Positions 1-11,201 of a DNA stretch of 64,000 bases are shown piece after piece. Numbering within the stretch: position 1 is the stretch's first letter; every line of letters starts with the position of its first letter. The stretch is from Dittrichia graveolens. Lineage: Eukaryota; Streptophyta; Magnoliopsida; Asterales; Asteraceae. A program made the translations under genes and the position numbers. Under the pieces are notes generated by a model that was given only the letters and a program-made list of their open reading frames with translations, was not told the origin of the DNA and did no database searches. The stretch is from assembly GCA_038502395.1 (NCBI GenBank), contig JARJIL010000002.1:68887060-68951059 (forward strand). The letters are read 5' to 3'.

Positions 1-102
1 CCATCCACAAACTTAGCATATACACATGTATCCTGATTCCTTGCCTTCTTTCACAATACCTGATTATTAATTTTCAGATATTTCTCAGATCATACCATAT
101 GT

Positions 103-1928
103 TTAAAGCTCTTCATGGTAGTGGGACTCATCAAATCCATGTTTCTTCTTGCAACCCCAATGGCATTTCCATTTGCAGAGTGAATTGAAGAGTGATACCC
201 TTGTGGAGTGTTTGGATATAATCTCTGTTGTTGATGGTGATTTTGAAAGAATAATTGCATACCCATCATCCATATACTCTGTTCCATCAGGAAACACCTG
301 CCATAAAAGACTCCCACTACCACTCCCACCTTTTCTTGCTGAATCCAGTAGGGTGTTGTATACTGTGCTTATCATGTTGTCCCTGAATGATATGTTGTAG
401 CCTTGATCTTTTGCAGATACACCAAACTCAGCAAAAATCACTGGCATTTTAAGGTATTTTTCAGCATCATCAATGTGTGATTGCATCCATGACTTGATGA
501 ATGTGATATGATCATCAGATATTGATGGTGAAATCCTTCATAAGAGAATATTAGTTATATGAAAAATGAATCTTTTTTCATCTTTCTTACTATAATAATC
601 TAAATCTTTGAATAAAACGGACATCATGACCCGTTTGAGATAGAACACAACGGTTGACTTACCAAGAGTCCGCATAAATATGAACCGAAGCAAAATCAAC
701 ACCAAGAGTCTGATGGTTTCTGATGAAATCAGTTCCCACTTGTCGGCAATAAGTATTCGGATTATATTGAACCTTGTTTGGCGTTGAAGCGCCATAAAAT
801 CCTTCAAGACCAATCTCCACTAGATGTTTTGGATCAATAGTTTTCACAAAAACCGCCATTTCTTCAATCCAATTCTGTAAAATCACACACCCTTTACTTA
901 GTTTTTAAAAAAACATGATGCAACTAGTTGATTTTTAAACATTTATCAATCGAAAATACCTGTAGTTTATCTCCTGAAGGATCTGATGGACATCTGGCCT
1001 CATTAATCAATTCCCAAGCGAAAATAGTTGGATCATCCTTGTAAGTAATGTTGGTTATGGTATTCACTCTATTCAACACAGTCTAAACACCCAAGAAACC
1101 ATTTGATTACATTCATTACCGGAGTTTTGGTTATGGGAATCGCATGAAATTCGTGAAGGATTAAAAACTTGCCTGAACATGAGCCTTATAGTAGCTTTTA
1201 AGAGTTGGGTGAGAGAAGAAATCATCCTCATTGGTTAAATTTAAACCAGCTTCATTCCCCCATTTCACATATTGAGGTTTGCCACCATAAGCATCCCAGT
1301 TGTTGGTTAATGATAGTATAAGCCTAATCTTGAATCTTTTTGCCTCACCCACCACAAAATCTAAGGCCTGTAATCTTTGTGTTAGTCAAAAAATTTAATT
1401 TTTTAATAAAAAAAAGTAATAAAATAGATAAAGAAAGAACCTTGAATACATCTTCATCATAAACAGATGGTTTTTTCTGAAGAGCGCGCCATTGACCATC
1501 ATTGAAAGCCCATGTTCTACAAACTGTTAATCCCACACTAGATGCTTGAAGAAATAGCTCACTGACTTTCCCTCTTGTTGATGCATCAGCAGCAAAAACC
1601 ATCAACCAGTAAGTGTTGAATCCGTTTACGTAAAACGGTTGATCATTCACCACAAATTGGTTCCCATTTTTCTGGACCATTGTCCATGATTCATCTTCAA
1701 TATCATCATCAGTCCTGCAAAACACATCAGTGATTGGATCAGATTAAATTACAGTGATGAGTAATTTGTAAAACCTTTCATTAATGGTAAGTACCTATAA
1801 TGGTGGTCTATTTTTTGGAGAATTGTGTTAGAAACTTGATCTTCATTGGGATCAAGTGACCAACAATTGGTTTGCTGATTGTAAATTAAAAAGATACCCA
1901 ATATGAAGATTGTTCTATGGATATCCAT
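103..1928 (-). CDS. MAN: Mannan endo-1,4-beta-mannosidase (GH5 subfamily 7), secreted
   Basis: Hydrolyses internal beta-1,4 links of cell-wall mannans in the apoplast. The six-exon model is 1795-1928, 1441-1714, 1173-1367, 960-1082, 663-874 and 103-535; it closes in frame to 456 residues, the usual size for plant mannanases. The start gives a hydrophobic signal peptide (MDIHRTIFILGIFLIY). Visible landmarks are the N-terminal NGFNTYW block, CRTWAFNDG, the acid/base Glu in WELINEARC (about residue 229) and the nucleophile Glu in VIFAEFG (about residue 349). Most family members have NEPRC where this one has NEARC. Intron 3 has a GC donor (AG|GCAAGT); the other introns are GT-AG. The 3' end is only about 100 bases from the window edge. 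The exact paralogue number (MAN1-7) is not decided here. Confidence 0.95.
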
Positions 1929-1962
1929 CTTGTTGCATTGTGAATATCTATTCAGCAAGAAA

Positions 1963-1970
1963 TTTATATA
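1963..1970 (-). promoter_or_regulatory. TATA box of the mannanase gene
   Basis: On the minus strand the sequence reads TATATAAA, about 35 bases upstream of the mannanase ATG. That implies a very short 5' leader. The position and match are good, but no transcript start is visible. Confidence 0.5.
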
Positions 1971-3840
1971 ACAAGATGATTTTGCTATAATGGGGATGAT
2001 ATGATAACATCATTGCTGTGACACTTAAGAGAAGTGTTGGAGGGGAAAACATTCTGCTACCTTCAAAGCTAAGATGGAGATGTGGGTTTGGTATCTCTCT
2101 CTCTCACACACACATACACACACAAATTCTCTTTCTCTGTAGCACAAATATTCCTGATGTGAATTATGTACTTAATTAAGTATTTTAAGTTACCTTATAT
2201 TATAGATTAACTATAAAAGATATAGGTTACACATCTCTGTCACTCAATTACAGAAAGAAATTATGCTATCATAAGTGTCATACTCTTAATGGCAAAACTT
2301 GTAAGGTATGAACATGAGCTGACCTCTATGGAAACAATAAAAAACAACAATATTCTATCTTTACCTCAGAAAAATATGAAAACGTAAGATATAAACAGTC
2401 GTGTGTTTACCCGAAAGTAGAAAGACTGCTTCTTAAAAAGTTCTTAATAAAAGCATAAGACAAATTGTATGTTAAAGATTTCGAAAAGTGAAAAGAAAAA
2501 TATATCTTGTATGGGGTAGAGTAACAGTGACTTAAACTGACCGGTCTTACGGCTAACATGAAGACGGTAAAAAGAAAAACAGATAATATGTCATGAATTA
2601 AGATGAAAACTTAGATCAAACTCGAAAAATTGTATGTTTCAAAGACACTAGTTTCGTATTAATAATAGATGAATTTACCTTAATACGGCTTTATCAAGAC
2701 AACTCATCGAAAATGTCGATAGTTTGCTTTCGTCTCTTCTCTTCGATCATTTTGTGATCGAGGTATATCTCGACATAAGCTCGTACAACGTGCATTCAAT
2801 GTTATACCGTGTCGGCTATGCGATCGTCATATTACCTTGTTAAGAGAACACAATTTCAATTTGGACTTTGAAGTTACCAGCAAGATGTGGGTCCCATATC
2901 GATCCCACCGAGGTTATATATATGTGGCATTAAGTAGGTTTGACGATGAAAGATACTCACATTTATGTTCAACTGTTCGTGTTAATGAGTTTCTAGTATA
3001 GCCCACAAACAAACACATGTGCAAACCGTCACTTTCAGATCCTTAATTAATTTCTCAGAATGTTGATAGGAATGCAAGAAAAGTAAAATTAAGGCCAGAA
3101 ACACAATTTTCTTAATATATTGAATTTGTTTGTAATTAGGAGTTAATGACGGGATCGGTTGTTTATCAAAGACCAGGCCTTGAGTTGACTTTTAGTACCA
3201 ATCATAGTCGTGTCTTAACTTCTTAAGAATCTTACAACGTCACGGTTAAGAGTACATACACTCTTGAAATAAGATTCGAGTTCATACAAAAAAAAAAACG
3301 AAGACTGTGGTGTTATTTGTTTTCTAAAACATAGATGTCTTATATTTTATTTCATATGATTATAGGGAAAATATGCGGTTTAAATGGTTTGAAGTTTGCA
3401 AAGGTTTGTGAAGAAAAAATGTAGACTTATGTTTGCGTAAAACAAACTTATTGGAAATGTCCACCCGTCTATAGACGTTTCCTTAACAAACAAACTTATT
3501 GGAAAAGGCTGTGTGCCTGTGTGCCCTCCATCATGGACCTACCTATAATCGTTTGACATTTAAACTCTTGCGTTCACCATAAAAAACAAGGTTGTGAAAT
3601 AAGAGTAAGTGACCTTGGTGTAACAGTTTTCAAACATAGTTATTATTATATGAAATTACCCCTAAAAACAAACATATTCTATATTCAACCATTTAAAAGG
3701 TTAAAATAGTCATTTCCTCTTGTTTAAGCTATCATTCAACACAAAAGGAGAAAAAATAACTTATATTTACAATTCTCAAGACCTTAACCTGCGGGATGAA
3801 CACTGACATGCTAACCTACGCATTTAAATTTTATATAATA
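1971..3840. other. Intergenic spacer, nothing recognisable
   Basis: AT-rich sequence upstream of the mannanase gene, with a short CT/CA microsatellite near 2095-2125. I see no ORF with coding character, no RNA gene and no clear element ends. It presumably includes the mannanase promoter. Confidence 0.5.
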
Positions 3841-3887
3841 AATATTGGAAGCATTAAGCAGATGCTTGCTAGATCAAGGTGACATCT

Positions 3888-4140
3888 TCTTATTCTTTTT
3901 TATTTCAGATTACTTTTTCTTCTTCTTCCTGTTTCCTATCCACCCTTCTTTCTTTTTTTTGTTTATACCCTCCTTTTTTCAACTATTTTCTTTTCAGCCC
4001 TCTTTTTTCTCCTTTCTCTATTTCTTGCCTTTTCTTTTTCTATTACATGGTTTTTTTTTCCTAGTAACATTTGCTCTAATAAAAGATTTAATTTTAATTT
4101 TTTTTCTTTCTTATAACAAGAGATTTAGTTTTTTTATAAC
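3888..4140. repeat. Pyrimidine-rich low-complexity tract
   Basis: The plus strand is dominated by T and C for about 250 bases. The open frames here translate to Phe/Ser/Leu runs and are composition artefacts, not genes. Confidence 0.6.
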
Positions 4141-4144
4141 ATTA

Positions 4145-4318
4145 CTAGATTAGATATCACAAGTTTGTTTAAAAATAATAAATATTAAACATTAATAAAA
4201 AGATATTAAATGATTATAATTACCAAAATAGATGGTTCAAATTTAATAGTTAAATTTTATCTAAATCAATGTCTATGATTGTTATTTTGTTCAAGTTAGT
4301 TTTTTTATTAATATATTA
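4145..4318 (-). mobile_element. Degenerate non-autonomous Helitron, AT-rich family
   Basis: On the minus strand it ends in CTAG followed by T. Its interior matches the better copy at 5060-5667, including the TTTAAA...AAATATTAAACA stretch next to the 3' end. It is shortened and its hairpin is degraded. The 5' limit (near 4318) is approximate, and a second partial 3'-end-like sequence (TGTCCGTGTCTTACAC) abuts it at about 4325. Confidence 0.4.
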
Positions 4319-4412
4319 GTTTGTTGTCCGTGTCTTACACAGTATCAATTATTTTATTATTTATTTGAAGTACATCAGGTTTGTTATTATTCATAACTAA
4401 AGATACCTTCTA

Positions 4413-4620
4413 TCTTCTAATATTAATAAAAGACTAACGTTAATTTTAAAACTTAAAATATTAAATTTCTCCACCTGTAATTTACAAATATGACATTTAC
4501 CTTTTATAACATTTTAAAAGATCATATTTAATCAAATTTTAGTTTTATCATTTTAAAATATTTTAAAATTATTTTATTGTTTAATTATAACTAACTGAAA
4601 CTTAACCTTATTATCACTAG
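4413..4620 (+). mobile_element. Truncated non-autonomous Helitron, AT-rich family
   Basis: Starts A|TCTTCTAATATTAATAAAAG and ends ATCACTAG|T, which fits Helitron insertion between A and T with TC...CTAG ends. The first 200 bases match the 5' part of the copy at 5060-5667 in opposite orientation. The typical 3' hairpin is absent, so this is a deleted derivative. Confidence 0.5.
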
Positions 4621-5059
4621 TACTAATAAACTATCAATTATAGTAGTAATAAAATAATAATAAAAATAATAAGTAGTAATATTTATAAATAAGTAACTAT
4701 AAATGCTAAATAATAATGGTAAACCATACTAATACTTTTTAATTGTAATTCTTCATATTTAAAATTCAGGTTTATCCAAATTTTAGGATTATCACGAAGT
4801 GGATTTTTAGACTTGTAAACATGTTCGAATATACAAAGAGTCGTATTTTTATAATTTATAACAATTTTAACTCATAAAAGTCAAAATCAAATTTGATTTT
4901 CAATATAAATGAATGGTTGAGATTTAATTTTACTAAAATAATCGGATAGGATTGTTTAATAGAGATTATCAAAGTTAGTCGTTTATTTATATTTAGATTA
5001 GATTTAGATTTAGATATGCTAAACTTTCAGAAACAAACATTTAGATGATTTATTATATA

Positions 5060-5667
5060 CTAGACTAAATGTCCGTGTGATACACAAGTTGGTTTAAACA
5101 ATTATAAATATTAAACACTAATAAAAACGTATTAAATAATAATAAAACGCGAATTAAATGAGAATATAAAAAATGACAACGTACGGCATCAACACTATAA
5201 CCAGAAGTAGAAACATATATCGATGCGAGTGGGAGTGCAGACTTGACGGCAGAATCGTGGTATCATGATATGAAGTTATGTGATTGTATTTCTTATATAA
5301 GTAATCAATCATTATTGATACAATTAATGGTAATAAAGTTAAACGTTATTGGTTATAATTAAAAAGGATTTAAAATGATTATAAAATATTTTAGAATGAT
5401 AAAACTAAGAATTTGGTTAATTATGATATTTTGAAATACTATAAAGGGTAAATATGATATTTGTAATTTAAGATGGATAAATACGATTTTATATAATTTA
5501 ATAAGGGCATATATAAAATTATCTCTAATAAGTTTGACTCTAAAAAGTCAAAATTGATTTTTTGATTTTAAGTGAATTGATGGTCAAAATTAAATATTTT
5601 TTTAAATGAATGGTTTAAGATCGTCTAATAAATTTTATCAAATTAGTCTTTTATTTATATTAGAAGA
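5060..5667 (-). mobile_element. Non-autonomous Helitron, AT-rich family (best copy)
   Basis: On the minus strand it begins A|TCTTCTAATATAAATAA and ends CTAG|T. About ten bases inside the 3' end is a small hairpin: GTGTATCACAC, arms GTGT/ACAC. There is no TSD and no TIR, and it has no coding capacity. The same family occurs at 4145, 4413 and 24061. Confidence 0.6.
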
Positions 5668-6499
5668 TTACTAGGATGTCATTATTATTACAAGTAGATT
5701 TTATAAAAACAAATATGTGACTTCATAGGATTTTATGAAAAAAAATTATATATTTTATTTCAATGATTAAAAATATAATGTTAAAAAACTCTAAAATATT
5801 TTTTTATCTTTCTTTGTTTATTAACTTACTACTAACATTACTTCGATATATGACTAATAAGATTCTATGCAAAGAAAAAAAAATCAAACATTTAACCCAA
5901 CTGTTTAAAAAATTAAATCAACAGCAACTTTTTGTCATTTTTATAAAACATATTAGTTTATTTATTTTGTTACATGAAAAACAATTCAGTCTTTAACACA
6001 TTAGTTATATAAGTTGGGTGTGAAATTCTGAAGACTTGTTATTATTTAAAGAGTCGTTTAAACATATTTAATATAATAATTGAAGAAATATAAATCCAAA
6101 GCAGACGGACTAATAATTTTATCCCGCCACGAAGCGCAAGCAGTATTTACTCATTACATACAAACCTTCCATACCCATACAGTCATCTATATCCATACAA
6201 AACATAATAAGAAGAAAAAAACCAAGTAGTCCCTAGCCAATGGGTTCAGCTATAATACACATGACATCTTTTTGGCAGCACCAAAGTAAAACTCCTCAAC
6301 TAAACTAAACAAGCAACAAGATGATATTTCTAATTTGTCACTGAAGTGAACAAATAAAAAATATGTTTAAAAACTTGGTTGTGGTCAAATGGAAGTACCA
6401 TCACCATGAAACAGAAGGTATATTTATAAGCCTTACACATGCATACAATACTCACAGCCAATGGATTAAGAATCCTCTACTCCATAAATCACATTATGG
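5668..6499. other. AT-rich spacer and 3' flank of the thioredoxin gene
   Basis: No gene is recognised. The open frame near 5763-5996 is AT-composition noise. The last few hundred bases probably contain the thioredoxin 3' UTR. Confidence 0.4.
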
Positions 6500-8599
6500 T
6501 TACTTTTGACCACCAGGGACCTGTGAATCCACTATGCTGGTTATCTTTTTCTGCAGTTCTGCCTTATTGGCTCCCACAAGTTTATCAAATTGTTGACCAT
6601 CTCTAAGGAAAAAGAAAGTCGGGGTAGCCTTTACTTCCCATTGTGTACTAAAATCCTGCATCAAATATTTTAACACGTGTAACTTTGTTAGAATTAACGG
6701 GAAGAATGGAATTTGTGTATTTCATTAGAAATAGATTCATCAACACAGATTTTGGGAAGTAATTCCTTTGACTTAAGAAGTCAAAAGAACCTCTAAATGA
6801 GGAAGGAAATCATTGTGCTCACAGGTTTTGTAGTTGATGAGAGTTGGATTATAGTAACAACTTATCACATTCACAAATTCGTCACATTTGAAAGTTAAAA
6901 AAAATGTGTCGACATAAATCATCTAGAGGTATATAAAATGTAACTTACTGTTAGCTCATCAACATCTACGGTCAGAAACATAAGGGAAGGATACGTCTCT
7001 GAAAGTTCAATATAATATGGTGCAACTGATTTGCAAGGACCACACCATGATGCGCTGAAGTTGGCAATCACCTATGAGTCATACAAAAATAAAAAGTAAT
7101 AAAAAGACAATGCCAAAGAAGATAGAAAAGTAGAAATTTAAACAAACAGATAGCATACCGAAGTATCTAACCTTTTTTGTGAATGGCAGAAAATTTTATT
7201 AAAAATTACTCTATCAAGATACTAGGTAAAAAACAATAGTACAGAATTATGTAGGAATTTCTTCATAGAGATTACAACACCAATTTCCTACCAAAGTATC
7301 TATCTACCCCCTATTGTTTGAGTTACTTAATTTCAATTGTATATGATTTCAAGTCTCCCAATTGGACAACTACACATTTTCAGAGAGTTATCGTGATTCA
7401 CTTTCCAAGCAGTTGAAATGATTCTGCTCTCGGACTTTTGACACTACCTTAAAATTTTCAGAACCAGTTTCAGACTTCAAACATTAATCATTTAAAAAAA
7501 ACAAACAGCCGCCCATAAATTAAAAAAAAAGGTCTCCTAAGAAACATGAAAATGTCTGTAGAAGTGTAAGAACATGGTTTAATTACTTACTACTTTGCCT
7601 TGTGTCTTTGCTTCTGAAAGCTTTTGGTCCCAAGCATCCTTGGTAGTAACGAGAGCCACGTTGCCTCCCGCAAATTGAGGATGGTTGTCAGGCTCATCTT
7701 CATCAGCCGGAGTCTAAAATATTAATAGCATCAAACTCCTTGGCTAACCCAAAACACAAGATATCTAAGACTGACATCACAAACTCACAAAAAATTTAGT
7801 CTCGGACATTCCCTAATTCGTATTTTTCACAGGTTTCATCTTTGTTTTAATTTTGTTTATGAGAGCTAAAACCACATAAAAGTGGAATACTCTTTTCATC
7901 AAATTATTTATATAAGAAAGAAATTTTTGTCTTTTTAACTCCATCAAACTTTGTCTCAGAATAAATGTGGATAGGTTAACAAACATAACCCGAGGAAACT
8001 CTACACTCTAGACCAGAAGACATTAGGAAGATAGCCTGACCCTGCAAATTTCACTTTCGTCAACCACTTATTTAATTTATGTTTTGCATGAACCTTTGGG
8101 CCAGATTGATATTTACATGTTTCACATATGAGTTTTTGTAGTTTCAAAGAATTTAATCTTAGATAATGTCAAACAAATTCTTCCTCAAAACCATGGAAGC
8201 AAATTGTCATTGAATATTTTACTAGCCTCCTACCATTCATCACATCCAGGTCCTGTCTTAAAAGTTTTTTATTTAACCACAATCATTCGAAAAACAAGAT
8301 GTAACAGGGGCCACTAAGTTTATAGAAAATAACATCCCATGCATTAAAGCTCCCCGTATGCCCACAACCATAGAAGTAGACTTAGATCCATGGTATAATG
8401 GAACGATTAATGATGTGGAATCATTCTTAATACTAATAAGTAATAACATCCATCCATCTGATCTTTTTCATCCTCCAAAGATATAAGAACCATGAGGTCA
8501 AAGGTCAAGATCAAGGTCAAAGTCAAGGTCAATGCAAACAGACAAGTATTCCAATCTTTTTTACAAGGGAAAACTTACCGAGGAAAAGCAAAGTCCCAT
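6500..8599 (-). CDS. TRXH9: Thioredoxin h-type (TRX h9-like), acylated N-terminus
   Basis: Dithiol-disulfide oxidoreductase that reduces target disulfides in the cytosol or at membranes. The four exons 8579-8599, 7591-7713, 6949-7071 and 6500-6655 all join in phase 0 to give 140 residues. The active site WCGPC is at residues 57-61 in SASWCGPC, and the cis-Pro motif ATPTFFF is near residue 101. The first exon is only 21 bases and encodes MGLCFSS; Gly2 and Cys4 form a typical N-myristoylation/palmitoylation signal, as in the h9 subgroup that moves between cells. The acidic PADEDEPDNHPQF extension and the IANFSASWCGPC and LVGANKAELQKK segments also fit h9. A 5' UTR intron (8623-9398) separates the first exon from the promoter. 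The start is fixed by the acylation motif and the good splice sites. Confidence 0.93.
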
Positions 8600-8622
8600 T
8601 CAGATGGTAAAACGCAACCAAA

Positions 8623-9398
8623 CTGAAAAACAGAACAAATCTATCAGCAGAACATACTAAAATGAATATGAATTTTGATTGTATATTATTAATACTTTTT
8701 GAAATGTAAACACACATCCATCCTAATCTACATCTTTGTGCAGAACCGAAACTAAACCCACAAACATTTGGTCAGAGAGCAGTAAAATACAACTTGAATA
8801 GAGCTTGGTCAAAGGCCTAGTGAAAATGAACATGAACATGAATTATACCAATTAACTCGCTAAACTCAACAGTCTAGAGAAAATAAAGAATCAACATACA
8901 AACTAATGACAGTGGCGTTAATCATAATCATGTGCCTCCTGACCCTCTCCTTGCATTATTCCAGAATTTCCAATGTACCAAGTACATGTATCAACGGAAT
9001 TATGGAAATGGGGAGGTCAGGGAAGACTTCTAATTGCAAAGGAGCACAAATGGATTTGTGGAGGGAAACAGACAAAAAAAAACTGGAAATCTAATGCGAA
9101 ATTGCAAAACTCAGTAAACAAATCATCATAGAACAAAAAAAAAACACTTCAGACTTCAAACATTCCCAGAACATACACAAATTCAGCGTTTTAAGCTAAG
9201 GAAATTAACATGAACTGTTAATACCTTAAGAACATCAATTTACAAACAACTTTACTGTAAAAATTAGCTCAAAACGAGTCAAAGATATCGATTATACCCA
9301 ATTCTTCAAAGGACGAGTCTGTTAAAAGAGGAATTAAGCGAAGAAAATGCGAAAGACGGAAGAATATGTCATGTAATTGGATCGACAGAAAGAAATAC
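8623..9398 (-). other. 5' UTR intron of the thioredoxin gene
   Basis: On the minus strand a donor AG|GTATTTC lies at 9398 and an acceptor TTTTTCAG ends at 8623, 23 bases before the ATG. The leader exon would begin somewhere near 9400-9480. The open frames in this stretch have no coding character. Confidence 0.5.
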
Positions 9399-9479
9399 CT
9401 GAAATTAAAGGTTTTGAGGCAATGATTGATTAGAGTTGCTGGGGCTAAATCAGAAACGTAACCTAATTAGGGTATATTT

Positions 9480-11200
9480 ATCCGAAAGGAGGGACAGAGA
9501 AAAGTGAAAATAAAAAAGGGAGTAACATGTGAAAACTAGGTAGATATCGTGCCTTTTCGTTTATAAAGCGTTGATATGGACTTGTTTCTAGAAGGTCATA
9601 CGTGGAAACTTACAAATCATCAAGCGTTTTCATTTTGGTTACTGGGTATGGAAAATTTTTTATATTTATATTCTAGTAGCATGGGGTTTTTTTTTATAAT
9701 AAAATTGCTGATTTTCAAAAAATATATAAATAATTAATTTTATTTATATTTAAAAAATATAATATCGTATTAAATTTACTGTACACTACTTATGTTAACC
9801 GGTTATTATGTACACTACTTAATTTATTCATCTTGTATCCATATAAATGTTGGTATCTTATTCAAGACCGGTTCACTACAAATCTTCGTCTTGTAGACCA
9901 ATGAAAAATAACTGATTCTTTGGTGCTTCTATGAAATCTTCAAATCACCCACATGAATCGATGAACGCAAAGCCAACTACGGCACAAATCTATTCATAGC
10001 ACCCACAGAAACAATCGACTAGTATAAAAATCGGTTATCATTTGTAAGAACAGGTCTGAGATCGATTGTGTGTCATTTTTCTGAAATTGATTGTGTGTAG
10101 TTTTTCTGAATTCGATTTATTCTTCATCGCTCTTCATCTTCTTGGTCAGTCGTTTTTTGTTGTATAAACTGGTTTGAAAAGGGAATCATTTTAGATCTGC
10201 CTTTGAGGTTTGGTCAACCAATTGAGGTTTGTTCAATCATCGTCCCTTTTCTATGAATAGGTCTTATGAACCGCTTCATATCTACATTTCATTGTCTTCT
10301 TTGTTCAATCGATTGTTTGGGATTCGTTGGTTTCTTCAACCAATTGATGTTCTTGTTATTTAATGTTTAACGTATGTTTGTCGATGTTGTTTAACTACAT
10401 ATTCTTCAAACGATTAAAGTTTCTTGGTTTAATTGATTTTGTTCGACATTGAAGAACAAATGATAAACCATGAAGAACATATAAATATAGTAATTTAAAA
10501 AAAATTCAAAATTATAGAAAAAAACCTATTAACTTGATAGTCAGGTTATCAATCACATATAATAAAACAAAATTGAAAGTTTAGTTGCATTTTTTATACA
10601 AAATAAAGTTGATTACATAAGATAGCAGTTTCTGTAAGACTGTAAAGTTTGTTTGTGCACTTTGTTCTTTTTTAAACAATTGAAGTTTATTAAACTGAAA
10701 TGTTATATACTGTCACTTGGTTTATTTAATATGTTATATAATTACGTGGTAGATATTTTTCAAACATATAAAATTTTAGTAAACCAATATTGAAACATTC
10801 ATAGGATGTCGTAACATGTTCAAGCCATCGTGAGATCCTCGGTCAATGCATGTTCCAAATAATCTAACCAAAACTATTTTGATACGACTTTTCTGCAACT
10901 GCTATTAATAAGTATACACATTAACTGCAGATCATAAGGAAAACGAAGCGAGATGAAGCGAATAGGGTCCTTCGTTCAAGTGGTTAGCATCAGAAACACG
11001 AGCTAAGAAGATGGTGTTAACTGTAGTTTTATCCAGACCCGACTTTTATCTGTTGGTATTATCGTCTATCTCTCATCATTTAGTATGAAGAAAAGAAAAC
11101 AAAATTAAGTTTTAACAATCAATTTCTCCTACCTTGTTTTGCTACAATCATATAAAAACCATCATAAATTTGTTGTTGGTACATAAAACTGTAACTAAAA
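9480..11200. other. Intergenic spacer, nothing recognisable
   Basis: It lies between the thioredoxin promoter and the 3' end of the coiled-coil gene. It is AT-rich with no ORF, RNA gene or clear transposon termini. Confidence 0.5.
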
Positions 11201-11201
11201 C

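Noticed and set aside
3845..4153. 102-codon Phe-rich frame as a membrane protein gene
   Set aside because: Pure pyrimidine-tract artefact with no codon structure.
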